Below, piece after piece: positions 46,553 to 55,459 of a DNA stretch of 64,000 nt. The DNA lies in contig JAAUQI010000001.1 of assembly GCA_012032345.1 (NCBI GenBank), forward strand, positions 1 to 64,000. Direction: 5' to 3'. Every line of letters starts with the position of its first letter. The stretch's first letter is position 1. This stretch comes from Leptolyngbyaceae cyanobacterium RM1_1_2 (lineage in GTDB: Bacteria > Cyanobacteriota > Cyanobacteriia > Phormidesmidales > Phormidesmidaceae). The position numbers and the translations under genes were made by a program. The notes below the pieces were generated by a model. The model ran no database searches. It saw nothing but the letters and a program-made list of their open reading frames with translations, and was not told the DNA's origin.

Positions 46553-47896
46553 ATGTTCAGGTTACAAAAGCTAGCTTTATCTGCAGCGTCTATTGCTGCT
46601 CTAGGTGTCAGTGGTTTGTTTGCTCAGCAGGCAAGCGCTCAAACGCTACCGACTCTGCTCGTTGACTGTGACGCTAACACTGCTGAATTCGGTTGCCTCA
46701 ACGGTCAGGGCGCAAGTTTTGCCTTTGAATTTGCCAATGGCATCTTTCCTGACTTTTTCCCCGGACTTTACAACTACGCCTCTCGCGGCAGCAGCAGCGG
46801 CAGAAACTCCTTCTTGGCCCAAAACTCCATAGATGGCTCTGTTCCTCGTCCCTACATCTATGCTTTCAGCGAAGCCCCTGTAACGGCTACTCAGGCAACT
46901 CAATATGCCAATAGCCTACAGCGGGCAGGTTTTGGCCGCCTTGTGCAACTGCCTCTCATTGGTGGCTATGTCACGCTGGCCTACAACAGCCAAACTGGTG
47001 TTACGACTGGCGTCGATCTTGAGCGTGAAGAATTCTGCGCGCTTTTCAACGGTACGCCCAATGCAACTGTGGGCGGCAGCTCTATTTCTATCCCTGCGGG
47101 CCTGAGAAACGCAACCGGTATTCGCCGCGCCGACGGTAGCGGCACCACCTTTATCATCAGCACCGCTCTAGATGCCCAGTGTGGCAGCATTGCGGCTGAT
47201 ATCGACGGTGATGGCGTCCAGAGATCGGGTGAAACCCTGTGGTCTTATGAAGTCGGCACCAGCAACACCTTCCGCAGCCGAGGCGCTGGCGCAGCTAGTG
47301 TAGCCGATAGCACCTGCACCGCCAGCGGTGCTCCCAATGACACTGTTTGCTGGCCCTCTGCTTTCCAGGCCGAGCCTCAAAACCAGGGCATCGCCAACGT
47401 GATGGCTGCTAACGCTACCGCTCAGTTTGGCTACCTCTCAGGTTCGGCGCTTAACCTAGCGTCCACTTTGAGAGCAGCTGACCTGGAAAACGCTGCTGGT
47501 GCATTCGTCGCGCCCAACCCCGCAAATGCCAGTGACGCCACTGCACAGGGTTCACTGGTTACGCCTGACCCGGCTAACATCTGCCGCACTGAACTCGTTG
47601 TCGCCAACCCTAGCGCGGGCTATCCCATTGTGGGCTTTAGCTATCTGCTAGCCTACGGCGACTACACGCCAGATCGCACGACCACTGGTGCGGTTTCTCC
47701 GGCAGCAGGTGCTTTCGGCAACCGTGGCGACTTTTACCGTAACAGCTTAACTACTCTAGTTGCTCAGACTGCTGTCTCCAACAACAGCTTGAGAAATGCA
47801 GCCAGTGCCCTTGATTACGTTGTTCTTGGTCAGCCTCTGGGGGGTCAGATTGCAGGTAGAGCCTTGCAGTGTATTACCAGCGTGACCGGCAGCTAA
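46553..47896 (+). CDS. PstS-like periplasmic substrate-binding protein
   Basis: 447-residue exported protein. A signal peptide (LALSAASIAALGVSGLFAQQ then ASAQ) precedes a PBP-like fold. Blocks reminiscent of phosphate-binding PstS proteins are YASRGSSSGRNSFL, LPLIGGYVTLAYN, LEREEFCALFNGTPNATVGG and the phosphate-loop-like RRADGSGTTFIIS. Six cysteines suggest disulfides. No ABC permease or ATPase gene is nearby, so it may be a free-standing binding or surface protein. AGGAG precedes the ATG by about twelve bases. A long hairpin follows the stop. Confidence 0.75.
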   Translation: MFRLQKLALSAASIAALGVSGLFAQQASAQTLPTLLVDCDANTAEFGCLNGQGASFAFEFANGIFPDFFPGLYNYASRGSSSGRNSFLAQNSIDGSVPRPYIYAFSEAPVTATQATQYANSLQRAGFGRLVQLPLIGGYVTLAYNSQTGVTTGVDLEREEFCALFNGTPNATVGGSSISIPAGLRNATGIRRADGSGTTFIISTALDAQCGSIAADIDGDGVQRSGETLWSYEVGTSNTFRSRGAGAASVADSTCTASGAPNDTVCWPSAFQAEPQNQGIANVMAANATAQFGYLSGSALNLASTLRAADLENAAGAFVAPNPANASDATAQGSLVTPDPANICRTELVVANPSAGYPIVGFSYLLAYGDYTPDRTTTGAVSPAAGAFGNRGDFYRNSLTTLVAQTAVSNNSLRNAASALDYVVLGQPLGGQIAGRALQCITSVTGS

Positions 47897-47942
47897 GTAG
47901 CTGATGCCTAGTTTGTCTAATCTGATCTAGCGCTGTCAGATT

Positions 47943-47978
47943 AACCATTGGCTGAAGAGTTTTTCTCAGCCAATGGTT
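47943..47978 (+). terminator. Hairpin after the PstS-like gene
   Basis: Thirteen-base perfect stem AACCATTGGCTGA / TCAGCCAATGGTT with a ten-base loop AGAGTTTTTC. No U-tract follows, so termination is plausible but not certain. Confidence 0.6.
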
Positions 47979-48014
47979 TCTCCGTATAGATGGTTACCGT
48001 GTTTTTCACCGGGT

Positions 48015-48263
48015 AGGGTGGGCACCGCCCACCAAGTCAAGGTGCCAAATCTTTGGATCAAGCATGAGGTGGGCGATGCCTACCGGATGAATGCTACTTC
48101 CCACCAAGCATGAGGTGGGCGATGCCCACCCTACGGATGAATGCTACTTCCCACTAAGCATGAGGTGGGCAATGCCCACCCTACGGGTGAATGCTACTGG
48201 GTGGGCATCGCCTACCTACCGTGTTTACCGAGCCGATTAGGTGGGCGATGCCCACCTAATCGA
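48015..48263. repeat. Tandem GGTGGGC-GCCCACC repeats
   Basis: Three imperfect units of 46-50 bases (48060-48105, 48106-48155, about 48156-48205) built on AAGCATGAGGTGGGCGATGC, CCACCCTACGGATGAATGC and TACTTCCCACC. Flanking half-units read GGTGGGCACCGCCCACC and GGTGGGCGATGCCCACC. Each unit contains a hairpin. An open frame runs through them, so I start the next gene after the tract. Confidence 0.75.
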
Positions 48264-48317
48264 AACGTTTATCGTATTTGTTTAGCTAAAGGTTATAGCC
48301 CTGGTGCCCTCGTGTTT

Positions 48318-48713
48318 ATGGAACCTAACCGTCGTACCTGTCAATATCTTTCTCGGTGCGCCCTGCTGCTGAGTGCGTCTTGTTTTAGTATTTTAGCTCA
48401 CTGCACCCAGGCAGCAGCTCAAGAATTCATCATTCTTCGGCCTGATCAGGTCAACTGTTCTGAGGCTTCTGAAACTCAGCCAGTAGAAAACTCAGAAGGT
48501 TTTATTCAGTCTACGGCGGTTTTTTGTGGTGAGCAGGCAGAGACCCGGCAGGTTCAGGTTCAGACCAGGCAGGCAGATGAAAATTCAGTTCCCTGGGGAT
48601 CGCCCTACTGGGTAGATGAGATGCTCTGTCGAGAGCGAGGCATCACCGCAGAGATTGTCTGCCTTTCGCCCCAGGCGGCCTTTGAGCTGAACTGGACTAT
48701 TCCTTCACGCTAG
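48318..48713 (+). CDS. Small secreted protein of unknown function
   Basis: 131 residues from ATG 48318 (MEPNRRTCQYLSRCALLLSA). The N-terminal 35 residues form a signal peptide ending about QAAAQ. The mature part is acidic with several Cys (VNCSEA, AVFCGEQ, EMLCRERG, EIVCLSPQ), so two disulfides are possible. I recognise no family. The open frame extends 59 codons further upstream, but that part is repeat sequence and unlike a protein. It lies about 100 bases upstream of the methyltransferase-glycosyltransferase gene on the same strand. Confidence 0.6.
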   Translation: MEPNRRTCQYLSRCALLLSASCFSILAHCTQAAAQEFIILRPDQVNCSEASETQPVENSEGFIQSTAVFCGEQAETRQVQVQTRQADENSVPWGSPYWVDEMLCRERGITAEIVCLSPQAAFELNWTIPSR

Positions 48714-48816
48714 CTGTCCCCCTGTTTGTGCTTGTGCCGGGTCTTCACTCAGAAAATCGAGCAAAGGTATCGTCCGGCTGTGGCAAAATTGGAAGACTGA
48801 TTTCTTTCAAGCTACC

Positions 48817-50295
48817 TTGGTTATACAAACAGTTGCCCCTGTAGGCAGATCTTGCTGCAAAAACGTCTTAAAAGAAGAAGTTCACGCTTACTTTGAACGG
48901 ATTGCGCCAGAAATCGATCGCTGGAGCGATCGCAGCCGCTACTACTACCGCGACATCACCCGGCTACATCAGTTTGTCATTCCCCCTCACCAGCGCGTCC
49001 TTGAAATTGGCAGCGGTACGGGTGATTTGCTGGCGGCTGTGGCGCCTGCAGTCGGCGTCGGCATTGATTTTTCGGCAACGATGGTGGCCCTAGCTCAGCA
49101 AAAACATCCCCACCTGCGGTTTTACTGCCTAGATGTCGAGACGATTACACCTGACGCTATTGGCGATCGGCCCCAGACCTTCGACTACATCATTCTGTCT
49201 GGGGTGACTGGTTTTCTCAGCGATATTCAGGCAGCGCTGGTTAGGCTGCGTCCCTTTTGTCATCGCCGCACCCGAGTGATCTTGACCTTTCACAATTTTC
49301 TGTGGGAACCGATGCTGAAGCTGGCAGAGGCTATAGGGCAGCGTCGGCCCCAGCCGCCCTACAGCTGGCTGTCTATGGATGATGTTGCCAATCTGCTGCT
49401 GATTACAGGCTACCAGTCGCTTAAGCGAGGCCGTCGGCTGCTGCTGCCTAAGCAAGTTCCTGGCCTTTCCAATCTGCTCAACCGCTACTTGGCCCCGCTG
49501 CCATTTTTCAAGCATTTTTGTCTCACTAACTACATTGTGGCTAAGGTGCAGCCCGTCCCCGTGCAGACACCCCTTACTTGCTCAGTGATCGTTCCGGCCC
49601 GCAACGAAGCGGGGAATATTGCCGATGCGATCGCCCGGATGCCCCAGCTTGGCAGCAAGACAGAAGTTATCTTTGTTGAAGGCCACTCACGCGATCAAAC
49701 CTGGCAGACAATTCAGGACGTTTCATCTGCCTACTGCGGCCCCCTAACGCTCAAAGCCTTTCAGCAAGCAGGTAAAGGTAAAGCAGACGCGGTTCGGCTG
49801 GGGTTCACGGCGGCAACCGGAGATATCTTGATGATTCTAGATGCCGACCTGAGCGTCCCCCCCGAAGACCTGCCCCACTTTTTTGATGTGATTGCTTCAG
49901 GCCAGGGAGAGTTTATCAACGGTTGTCGGCTAGTCTACCCCCGCTCGCGCAGGGCAATGCCGTTTTTGAACACGCTGGCCAACAAAATTTTTGCCCTGCT
50001 ATTTTCATTTTTGCTAGATCAGCCGCTCAAAGATACCCTGTGTGGCACCAAAGTTCTCTGGCGTACAGACTACCAGCGCATTGCTGCCGGACGGCGTTAC
50101 TTTGGCGACTTTGACCCGTTTGGTGACTTTGACCTGCTGTTTGGCGCAGCTAAGCTAAATTTGCAGACGGTCGAAGTCCCTATTCGCTACCAGGATAGAT
50201 ACTACGGCGCATCGAATATCGCCCACTTTAGAGAAGGGCTAGTGCTGTTGCGTATGTGCGCCTATGCCTCTCGTAAGCTAAAGTTTGTCCGCTAA
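48817..50295 (+). CDS. Fused SAM methyltransferase and GT2 glycosyltransferase
   Basis: 492-residue cytoplasmic protein with two enzymes in one chain. Residues about 25-245 form a class I SAM methyltransferase (motif I VLEIGSGTGDLLAAV; GIDFSATMVALAQQ). Residues about 254-490 form a GT2 transferase resembling dolichyl-phosphate mannosyl/glucosyl transferases: CSVIVPARNEAGNIADAI, GKADAVRLGFTAATGDILMI, the DAD triad in LDADLSVPPED, and KDTLCGTKVLWR near the end. It probably loads a sugar onto a lipid carrier and methylates the same pathway's product. The start is doubtful: the frame begins at TTG 48817 and has no early ATG. Confidence 0.82.
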   Translation: MVIQTVAPVGRSCCKNVLKEEVHAYFERIAPEIDRWSDRSRYYYRDITRLHQFVIPPHQRVLEIGSGTGDLLAAVAPAVGVGIDFSATMVALAQQKHPHLRFYCLDVETITPDAIGDRPQTFDYIILSGVTGFLSDIQAALVRLRPFCHRRTRVILTFHNFLWEPMLKLAEAIGQRRPQPPYSWLSMDDVANLLLITGYQSLKRGRRLLLPKQVPGLSNLLNRYLAPLPFFKHFCLTNYIVAKVQPVPVQTPLTCSVIVPARNEAGNIADAIARMPQLGSKTEVIFVEGHSRDQTWQTIQDVSSAYCGPLTLKAFQQAGKGKADAVRLGFTAATGDILMILDADLSVPPEDLPHFFDVIASGQGEFINGCRLVYPRSRRAMPFLNTLANKIFALLFSFLLDQPLKDTLCGTKVLWRTDYQRIAAGRRYFGDFDPFGDFDLLFGAAKLNLQTVEVPIRYQDRYYGASNIAHFREGLVLLRMCAYASRKLKFVR

Positions 50296-50954
50296 GCGCT
50301 GCCGGATTCACTTTGCCTAAAATCACCCAAAAGTACTAAAGCAGAAACACCCTGAGCATCATGAATAAACACCTGCCATTCTAAGCTGCTATTGCGACAG
50401 GCATAGATGCACACCTGAGAAACTTACATAAGCATAACCTTTTACCTATCTAGATATAATCCTGGTTAAATTTAGATGAACTTGCCTTTAAGCAAACGTG
50501 TTTTAGATTACATAAATTTTATATTTGTGATTTGAAGTACGTTTTTTTGGGGTACTTCAGATTGCAAAAAAGGCAGATGCTTAACAGCTGATCTAAGTCG
50601 TGGTAGTCTACATTTCGACTGTTGTTTTTTGTATAAAATCGAGCTGGTGTGCAATTTTGTGCTTCTGTAGCTGAAATCCTCAGATCTTAATGTTTGCTTT
50701 AATCTGAAGTTGTTCTTCATGGCTTACGATTACGTAGCCAATGCGAAGTTTAGCTTTGGTAAGTGTGGTTCTTGAGCTAGTTTGGTCTGGCTGATTCCTA
50801 AATGATTTCAGGCCAATTTTTGGATGATTAATTTCTTTTTAACCGCAGGGTGCGCTGGCATTTTTTGCCCCAAATTTTGCTGATACGTCGCTTTGCTCTA
50901 AAAAGTATTACTGGTTTTCTTAAAATGTGGTGTTCAAGAGGAGTTAACCTCTCT
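50296..50954. other. AT-rich intergenic region upstream of tpsB
   Basis: About 650 bases without a supported gene. A 70-codon minus-strand frame at 50508-50720 has no recognisable features. The frame of TpsB runs back to GTG 50850, but the signal peptide begins at 50955. Confidence 0.4.
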
Positions 50955-52766
50955 ATGCAGAGGATCAGTATTGCCTGTAAGGCAATTGGAATTGGACTTA
51001 TTTTTAGCTGTAGATTAGATAGCTATGCCTCCGCCTCTGAGCTATCCGCTAAAATTGACCCTAACAAGTCAGGTGATCAAACCATTTGCCAGCAGCTGGC
51101 GCTACCGCTAGACAGTAGTTTGAGCGGCCAATCGACTGCACTCCTGCCAGAGCTAGCTAACTGTGGGGGTAGCTATCAGGCTCAGGCTCAGCCTCCCACA
51201 GAACGTTTTCCTCAGCCGCTGCCCGATCTCAATCCTGTGCCACCGGGCCAGGAGCCAGTTGCACCCAGTTTAGAGCCAGAGCCACCTCCAGAAGAGGTTC
51301 CGGCAGAAGAGGTTCCGACAGAGGTATTTGTCGAGAGCATTCAGGTTACTGGCAGCACCGTCTTTGATCAGGCCGATCTAGCCGCAGTCTTATCTCCTTT
51401 TGAGGGGCGATCGCTGACACCTGAGCAGCTAGCCCAGGCCGTTGAGGCAGTCACTCAGCTCTACGTAGCCCAGGGCTACATTACTAGCAGAGCCACGCTG
51501 CCAGAACAGGTGATCGCTGATGGCAGCGTTGAGATTGAAGTGATTGAGGGCGAGCTGGAGACAATTGTGGTTGAGGGCAACCAAAACCTAGGCGATCGCT
51601 ACATTCGCGATCGCATTGCCCTAGCAGCAGGTAAGCCCCTAAACCAGATTGCCTTAGAAGAGCAGCTACGCCTACTGCAGCTCGATCCGGCTATCGAGAC
51701 AGTTGAGGCCAGTTTGCAACCCGGCAGCGGAATTGGCCAAAACGTTTTGAACGTGCGGGTACAAGAGTCAAATCCGCTAGTCGCTCAGTTTAGCTTCGAC
51801 AACTTTTCGCCCGACAGCGTCGGCTCTGAGCGGCTAGGCGCTGAAGTTAGCTACCTGAGTCCGCTTGGAATTGGCGATCAGGTTTTTGCCTCCGCCTATA
51901 TCTCAACCACAGGCGGATCAGAGGTTTATGAAATCGGCTACCGAGTACCGCTCAACGCCCTAAATGGCACCCTGCAGCTCAGGTTTGTTCCTAGCAGCTT
52001 TGAAATCACCGACTCATCGGCTAATTTCGGACTGGACATCAAAGGAGACGCCGATGTTTATGACGTCAGCTTTCGGCAGCCGCTGATTCGCTCCCTGCGA
52101 GAAGAGTTAGCCCTGTCGCTAGGCTTTCGGCGACGAGAAGGGCAAACCCTAATCAGCGATATTGTGTTTGACTCCAGCCGCACCAGCATATTGCAGTTTG
52201 GCCAAGATTATCTCAGGCGAGATGCCACCGGTGCTTGGGCGCTGCGATCGCAGTTTAATATTGGCACTGATCTGTTTGGGGTCACTCAGCGATCGGGGGA
52301 TCAGCCTGACGGCGACTTTCTGAGCTGGGTAGGGCAGGTGCAGCGCATCGAGATCTTAAACGACAGACACACGCTGATTGTCCAGGGAGACCTGCAGCTG
52401 TCGGGCGATCCGCTGCTGCCCTCAGAGCAGTTTATTGTCGGTGGCGGTCAGTCTCTGCGCGGCTACGAGCAAAATAGCCTGTTTGGGGACAGTGGCTTCC
52501 GGCTGTCTATAGAAGATCGCATCACCCTTGAAGCTAACGCCTTGGGGCAACCCAGGCTACAGGTCGCTCCCTTTCTAGATATGGGAGCGGTTTGGAATAA
52601 CGAATCCGGTCAGACCGGGCGCAATGAAGACTTCCTGGTAGGTTTAGGCACAGGGCTAATCTGGCAGCCGCTACCCGGACTTAATATGCGGCTCGATCTG
52701 GCTGTTCCCTTAGTCTCTGACGGTAACGAGCAAGGCTTTTTCTTTAACATCACCTACCGCCCTTAA
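50955..52766 (+). CDS. Two-partner secretion outer-membrane transporter (TpsB)
   Basis: 603 residues from ATG 50955. A signal peptide (ISIACKAIGIGLIFSCRLDS then YASA) is followed by a Pro/Glu-rich linker, a POTRA pair (VESIQVTGSTVFDQADLAAV; ETIVVEGNQNLGDRYIRDRI, each about 75 residues) and a 16-stranded beta-barrel of the FhaC/ShlB type. Barrel signatures include VGGGQSLRGYEQNSLFGDSG (the VRGY-like loop that folds back into the pore) and a terminal aromatic strand GFFFNITYRP. It should export TpsA proteins; the haemagglutinin-type protein at 37581-42200 is the evident client. The frame extends 35 codons upstream to GTG 50850 but without signal-like sequence. Confidence 0.87.
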   Translation: MQRISIACKAIGIGLIFSCRLDSYASASELSAKIDPNKSGDQTICQQLALPLDSSLSGQSTALLPELANCGGSYQAQAQPPTERFPQPLPDLNPVPPGQEPVAPSLEPEPPPEEVPAEEVPTEVFVESIQVTGSTVFDQADLAAVLSPFEGRSLTPEQLAQAVEAVTQLYVAQGYITSRATLPEQVIADGSVEIEVIEGELETIVVEGNQNLGDRYIRDRIALAAGKPLNQIALEEQLRLLQLDPAIETVEASLQPGSGIGQNVLNVRVQESNPLVAQFSFDNFSPDSVGSERLGAEVSYLSPLGIGDQVFASAYISTTGGSEVYEIGYRVPLNALNGTLQLRFVPSSFEITDSSANFGLDIKGDADVYDVSFRQPLIRSLREELALSLGFRRREGQTLISDIVFDSSRTSILQFGQDYLRRDATGAWALRSQFNIGTDLFGVTQRSGDQPDGDFLSWVGQVQRIEILNDRHTLIVQGDLQLSGDPLLPSEQFIVGGGQSLRGYEQNSLFGDSGFRLSIEDRITLEANALGQPRLQVAPFLDMGAVWNNESGQTGRNEDFLVGLGTGLIWQPLPGLNMRLDLAVPLVSDGNEQGFFFNITYRP

Positions 52767-52972
52767 ACGCCTTGTGTAACTGAGATCGCCTGTGTTGTGA
52801 TTCCGCAAACACGCTGAAATGAGGCGCACTAAAGCGATCGCTGGTGCGCCTCAAACCTCTTGGGGCTAGAGCGAGCATAGCTTGCTTTTTGCTAGTCAAC
52901 CTGGCAAAAAGCATGGGTTACGCGATCGCTAATTTAGCCTACAAACAATCAGGCATTTCTACTTACCGTACT

Positions 52973-53935
52973 TTAACCAGCTTGACGACGAACCCAACCG
53001 TTGACTGTGAAGCGGCTGTCTGCAAACGCCTCAGAAGGACAGCGAATGGGCAGCACCTCATGCAGGCAGCGGCTCGGGAAGAAGACAATACTATTGTTGC
53101 GAGGCTCTACAACTTTGTAACCGCCTGATTTTACGTAAGCGTTGTTCTCAATTTTGGTGTCGTAGATCAGCAGCTCTCCGCCACCAAAGGGTTTAGGCTC
53201 ACGGTGAAAGTAGTAAACATAGGTGAGCACCCGAGTTAGGGTTTGGGGAGTACCGCCGCCGTCGTTGTGAATTTTGTAGTAGTCTCCGTCATTATGGGTT
53301 GTGAGCTGGGCCTCAATGGTGTCTGGGGCGAAGGGTTCTAGCCTAAGCTTTGAGAGCACATCGGGTAAGCAAGTACGAATGCGCTCTCGAATCTGCTCAG
53401 AAAAATCAGGAAACTGGTAGAGTGCCCGAGAACGCCGATGTTCAGCCGCGCTGGTCATGGTCGTGGTGGTGGCAAAGGACGACTCGTGCTCAATGGAGTA
53501 CTGCAGCAACTGCTGATGCTCTGTGGGGCTGAGAAATGCTTCAATCTGCAGGTAGCTGGCCGACCACTCTAGATCTTGGGGCTTTGCGATCGCCTGAGAT
53601 GTCCCCAACGGCTTGGTTCCAGCCTCGCTAGCATCCTCTTCAGAGTCTGGGGTGTCTTCTAGCTGCAAAATCATCGGCGGCTCTGTGACAATACCCACTA
53701 GGTGGCTACTGGGAAAGCAAAGGCTGGCTCTGTTTTGCTCTACAGGTATTTGAAAAAGCCCCTTCACCTCTGAGCCATTGCCGTGAGAGTAGCTAATGAC
53801 GCTGCCCACCAGGCTACGAAGCGTCGGATCATTAGCCTGCATATTTAGAGTGTACCGGTGGCCCCCGCTCAGCAAAATTGAGACTTTTACCTGTTGAGCA
53901 GAAGGCTGCTGTCGTGCCGATGACGTTGATGACAT
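52973..53935 (-). CDS. 2-oxoglutarate/Fe(II)-dependent oxygenase (P4H-like)
   Basis: 320-residue protein in two parts. Residues 15-90 form an N-terminal domain (VSILLSGGHRYTLNMQAN onward), then an acidic linker. Residues about 127-316 form a prolyl-4-hydroxylase-type dioxygenase domain: iron ligands His223, Asp225 (YYKIHNDGG) and His292 (SRCLHEVLPI), 2-oxoglutarate-binding Arg308 (DSRFTVNGW). The substrate could be a protein side chain or small molecule. The gene stands alone between plus-strand TpsB and the minus-strand GST. Confidence 0.85.
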   Translation of the reverse strand: MSSTSSARQQPSAQQVKVSILLSGGHRYTLNMQANDPTLRSLVGSVISYSHGNGSEVKGLFQIPVEQNRASLCFPSSHLVGIVTEPPMILQLEDTPDSEEDASEAGTKPLGTSQAIAKPQDLEWSASYLQIEAFLSPTEHQQLLQYSIEHESSFATTTTMTSAAEHRRSRALYQFPDFSEQIRERIRTCLPDVLSKLRLEPFAPDTIEAQLTTHNDGDYYKIHNDGGGTPQTLTRVLTYVYYFHREPKPFGGGELLIYDTKIENNAYVKSGGYKVVEPRNNSIVFFPSRCLHEVLPIRCPSEAFADSRFTVNGWVRRQAG

Positions 53936-54055
53936 GGATGTGCTATCAGTAATGTGCGATCGGTAATGTGCTATTTCTTAGAAGACAAAATGTCCCGAGT
54001 CGAGCCTAACAGCAATCTCTTTCAATAGCAATCGTAGTCAAGGCAGACTAGATGG

Positions 54056-54766
54056 CTAGGTGCGGGCCATTTGCCGCTGTCGCTGTTTAATCATTAGCAG
54101 TACCCATCGTTTCCAGGTAGCAAAAGCGACGTCGTTGAGTTCTGTTTGCTGCCAGGAAGAACGGGAAACAACACGCTCAAACCAGGCAGCGATCGCGGCA
54201 TACTCCAACCACTTGACGCCTAGCCGCTGCATCAGGGGCAAAGCCGTCCCGACGGTGATATCTGCTAGAGACAGTCCCTCACCCCCAAAAAAGGCCAACT
54301 CTCCTAGCTGTTCGTTCAAAAAGCTCAGTATCGTAGACACCTGCTGCGAGACTGGATCGTTTAAGGTTTTATCTGGGGTCTTATCTGGGATCTCATCTGG
54401 GCTTTTATCTGGGGTTGAAGTGTCGCTGGCTAAAACTAAGGCTGGCAGCTTGGTGGTTAGCTCATTGACGGTTACCATCTGCACCATGCGTACTTGGGCG
54501 ATCGCCGCTGGGTTCTGAGGCATCAGCGCTGTTGCCGGATATCTAGCCTCCAGGTAGTCCAAAATTGCCAGCGACTCTAAAATACGCAGACTGCCATCGA
54601 CGACAACGGGCACATGATGAAAGGGATTCAGCGCTAAAAATTCAGGCTTGAGCTGTTCGCCTGTGAGATTGACAACGACAGGCTCAAAGGGAATAGCTTT
54701 TTCTAATAAAGCAATCCACACTCGGCGGGATATGGGCGATAGCGGATGGTAGTAAAGTGTCAGCAT
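54056..54766 (-). CDS. Glutathione S-transferase family protein
   Basis: 236 residues. The thioredoxin-like N-terminal domain (1-78) includes the catalytic-site region YYHPLSPISRRVWIAL and the conserved cis-Pro and SLAILDYLE glutathione-binding stretch (HVPVVVD, ILESLAILDYLEARYP). The helical C-terminal domain (from about 88) has the GLSLADITVGTAL signature. A low-complexity insert (TPDKSPDEIPDKTPDKTLND, about 121-140) is unusual for the family. GSTs detoxify electrophiles and peroxides or act as maleylacetoacetate-isomerase-like enzymes. Confidence 0.85.
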   Translation of the reverse strand: MLTLYYHPLSPISRRVWIALLEKAIPFEPVVVNLTGEQLKPEFLALNPFHHVPVVVDGSLRILESLAILDYLEARYPATALMPQNPAAIAQVRMVQMVTVNELTTKLPALVLASDTSTPDKSPDEIPDKTPDKTLNDPVSQQVSTILSFLNEQLGELAFFGGEGLSLADITVGTALPLMQRLGVKWLEYAAIAAWFERVVSRSSWQQTELNDVAFATWKRWVLLMIKQRQRQMART

Positions 54767-54938
54767 TTAATCTCCTAATGCAGCAGATTTTTGTCTGTGT
54801 CCGCAAACCTAACAGATCTATATCAATTCCAACTCATTTTAGAGAATGTCTAGCTTGGAAGCCTTGCAGCTTAAAGATTTGAGCAAAGTCAATCTCTAGG
54901 ATCAGATCAGATTAGTATGTATCTATACAAATAACCAG

Positions 54939-55388
54939 CTATAAAACATCAGTAAAACTAGCCGCTGACTGAGTCAGCGGCAGTCTCTCAATTAGAGGAC
55001 AAATGTCGCCCGGCTGAGGACGAGGGCGATTAGCGGCCCACCTGTCGCGGTATTGTTCTAGCTCAGACTTAAAAGCCGCCATCTCCTGAATCTGGGCCTC
55101 AAGCTGATGAATCTTCTCTTGCAAAAGCGACTGAACAAACTCACACGGCAGATCCCCACGCTGATGCACGTTGAGGACTTCACCAACATCTTCTAGAGAA
55201 AAGCCCAGAGACTGAGCCTTTTTAATAAACTGCACCTGCTGCACCGCTGCCAAAGGGTAGTAGCGATAGCCATTATCACCGCGCTCCGAGTGCAACAGAC
55301 CTAGGCTTTCGTAATAGCGCAGTGCTCCTACAGCAATCCCCGTTTGCTTAGAAACTGCACCGATTTTCAAGCGTGCTGCGGCGACCAT
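54939..55388 (-). CDS. MerR-family metal-responsive regulator
   Basis: 149-residue activator/repressor. The N-terminal winged helix (residues 7-75) reads LKIGAVSKQTGIAVGALRYY then ESLGLL, typical of MerR. A dimerisation coiled coil follows (about 82-118). Two cysteines, Cys82 (PCEFVQSLL) and Cys130 (GDICPLIE), are placed as in metal-sensing members, where Cys82 contacts metal held by the partner's C-terminal loop. An operator-like palindrome between promoter elements lies at 55438-55459, about 50 bases upstream. The wrecked cobalt/nickel transporter genes start on the other strand 440 bases away, hinting at a former target, which is inference. Confidence 0.87.
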   Translation of the reverse strand: MVAAARLKIGAVSKQTGIAVGALRYYESLGLLHSERGDNGYRYYPLAAVQQVQFIKKAQSLGFSLEDVGEVLNVHQRGDLPCEFVQSLLQEKIHQLEAQIQEMAAFKSELEQYRDRWAANRPRPQPGDICPLIERLPLTQSAASFTDVL

Positions 55389-55437
55389 GGATCCATCCTT
55401 TGAAAAATCAACCTTTGGAAAACTAACTTTAGTCTAA

Positions 55438-55459
55438 ACCCTTTAGCAAGCTATAGGGT
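55438..55459 (-). promoter_or_regulatory. MerR-type operator/promoter
   Basis: 22-bp palindrome with half sites ACCCTTTAGC and GCTATAGGGT and centre AA (one mismatch between arms). On the minus strand it sits between CTGACC (-35-like) and TAGACT (-10-like) with an over-long spacer of 19-20 bases, the hallmark of MerR-regulated promoters. It precedes the merR-type gene by about 50 bases. Confidence 0.72.

Noticed and set aside
46381-46665. 94-codon plus-strand frame before the PstS-like gene
   Set aside because: It starts in a family A repeat and overlaps the real signal peptide in another frame.
48141-48317. Upstream extension of the small secreted protein
   Set aside because: It is translated tandem repeat; the signal peptide starts at ATG 48318.
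50508-50720. 70-codon minus-strand frame upstream of TpsB
   Set aside because: AT-rich, Lys/Ser-rich composition, no domain and no ribosome-binding site.
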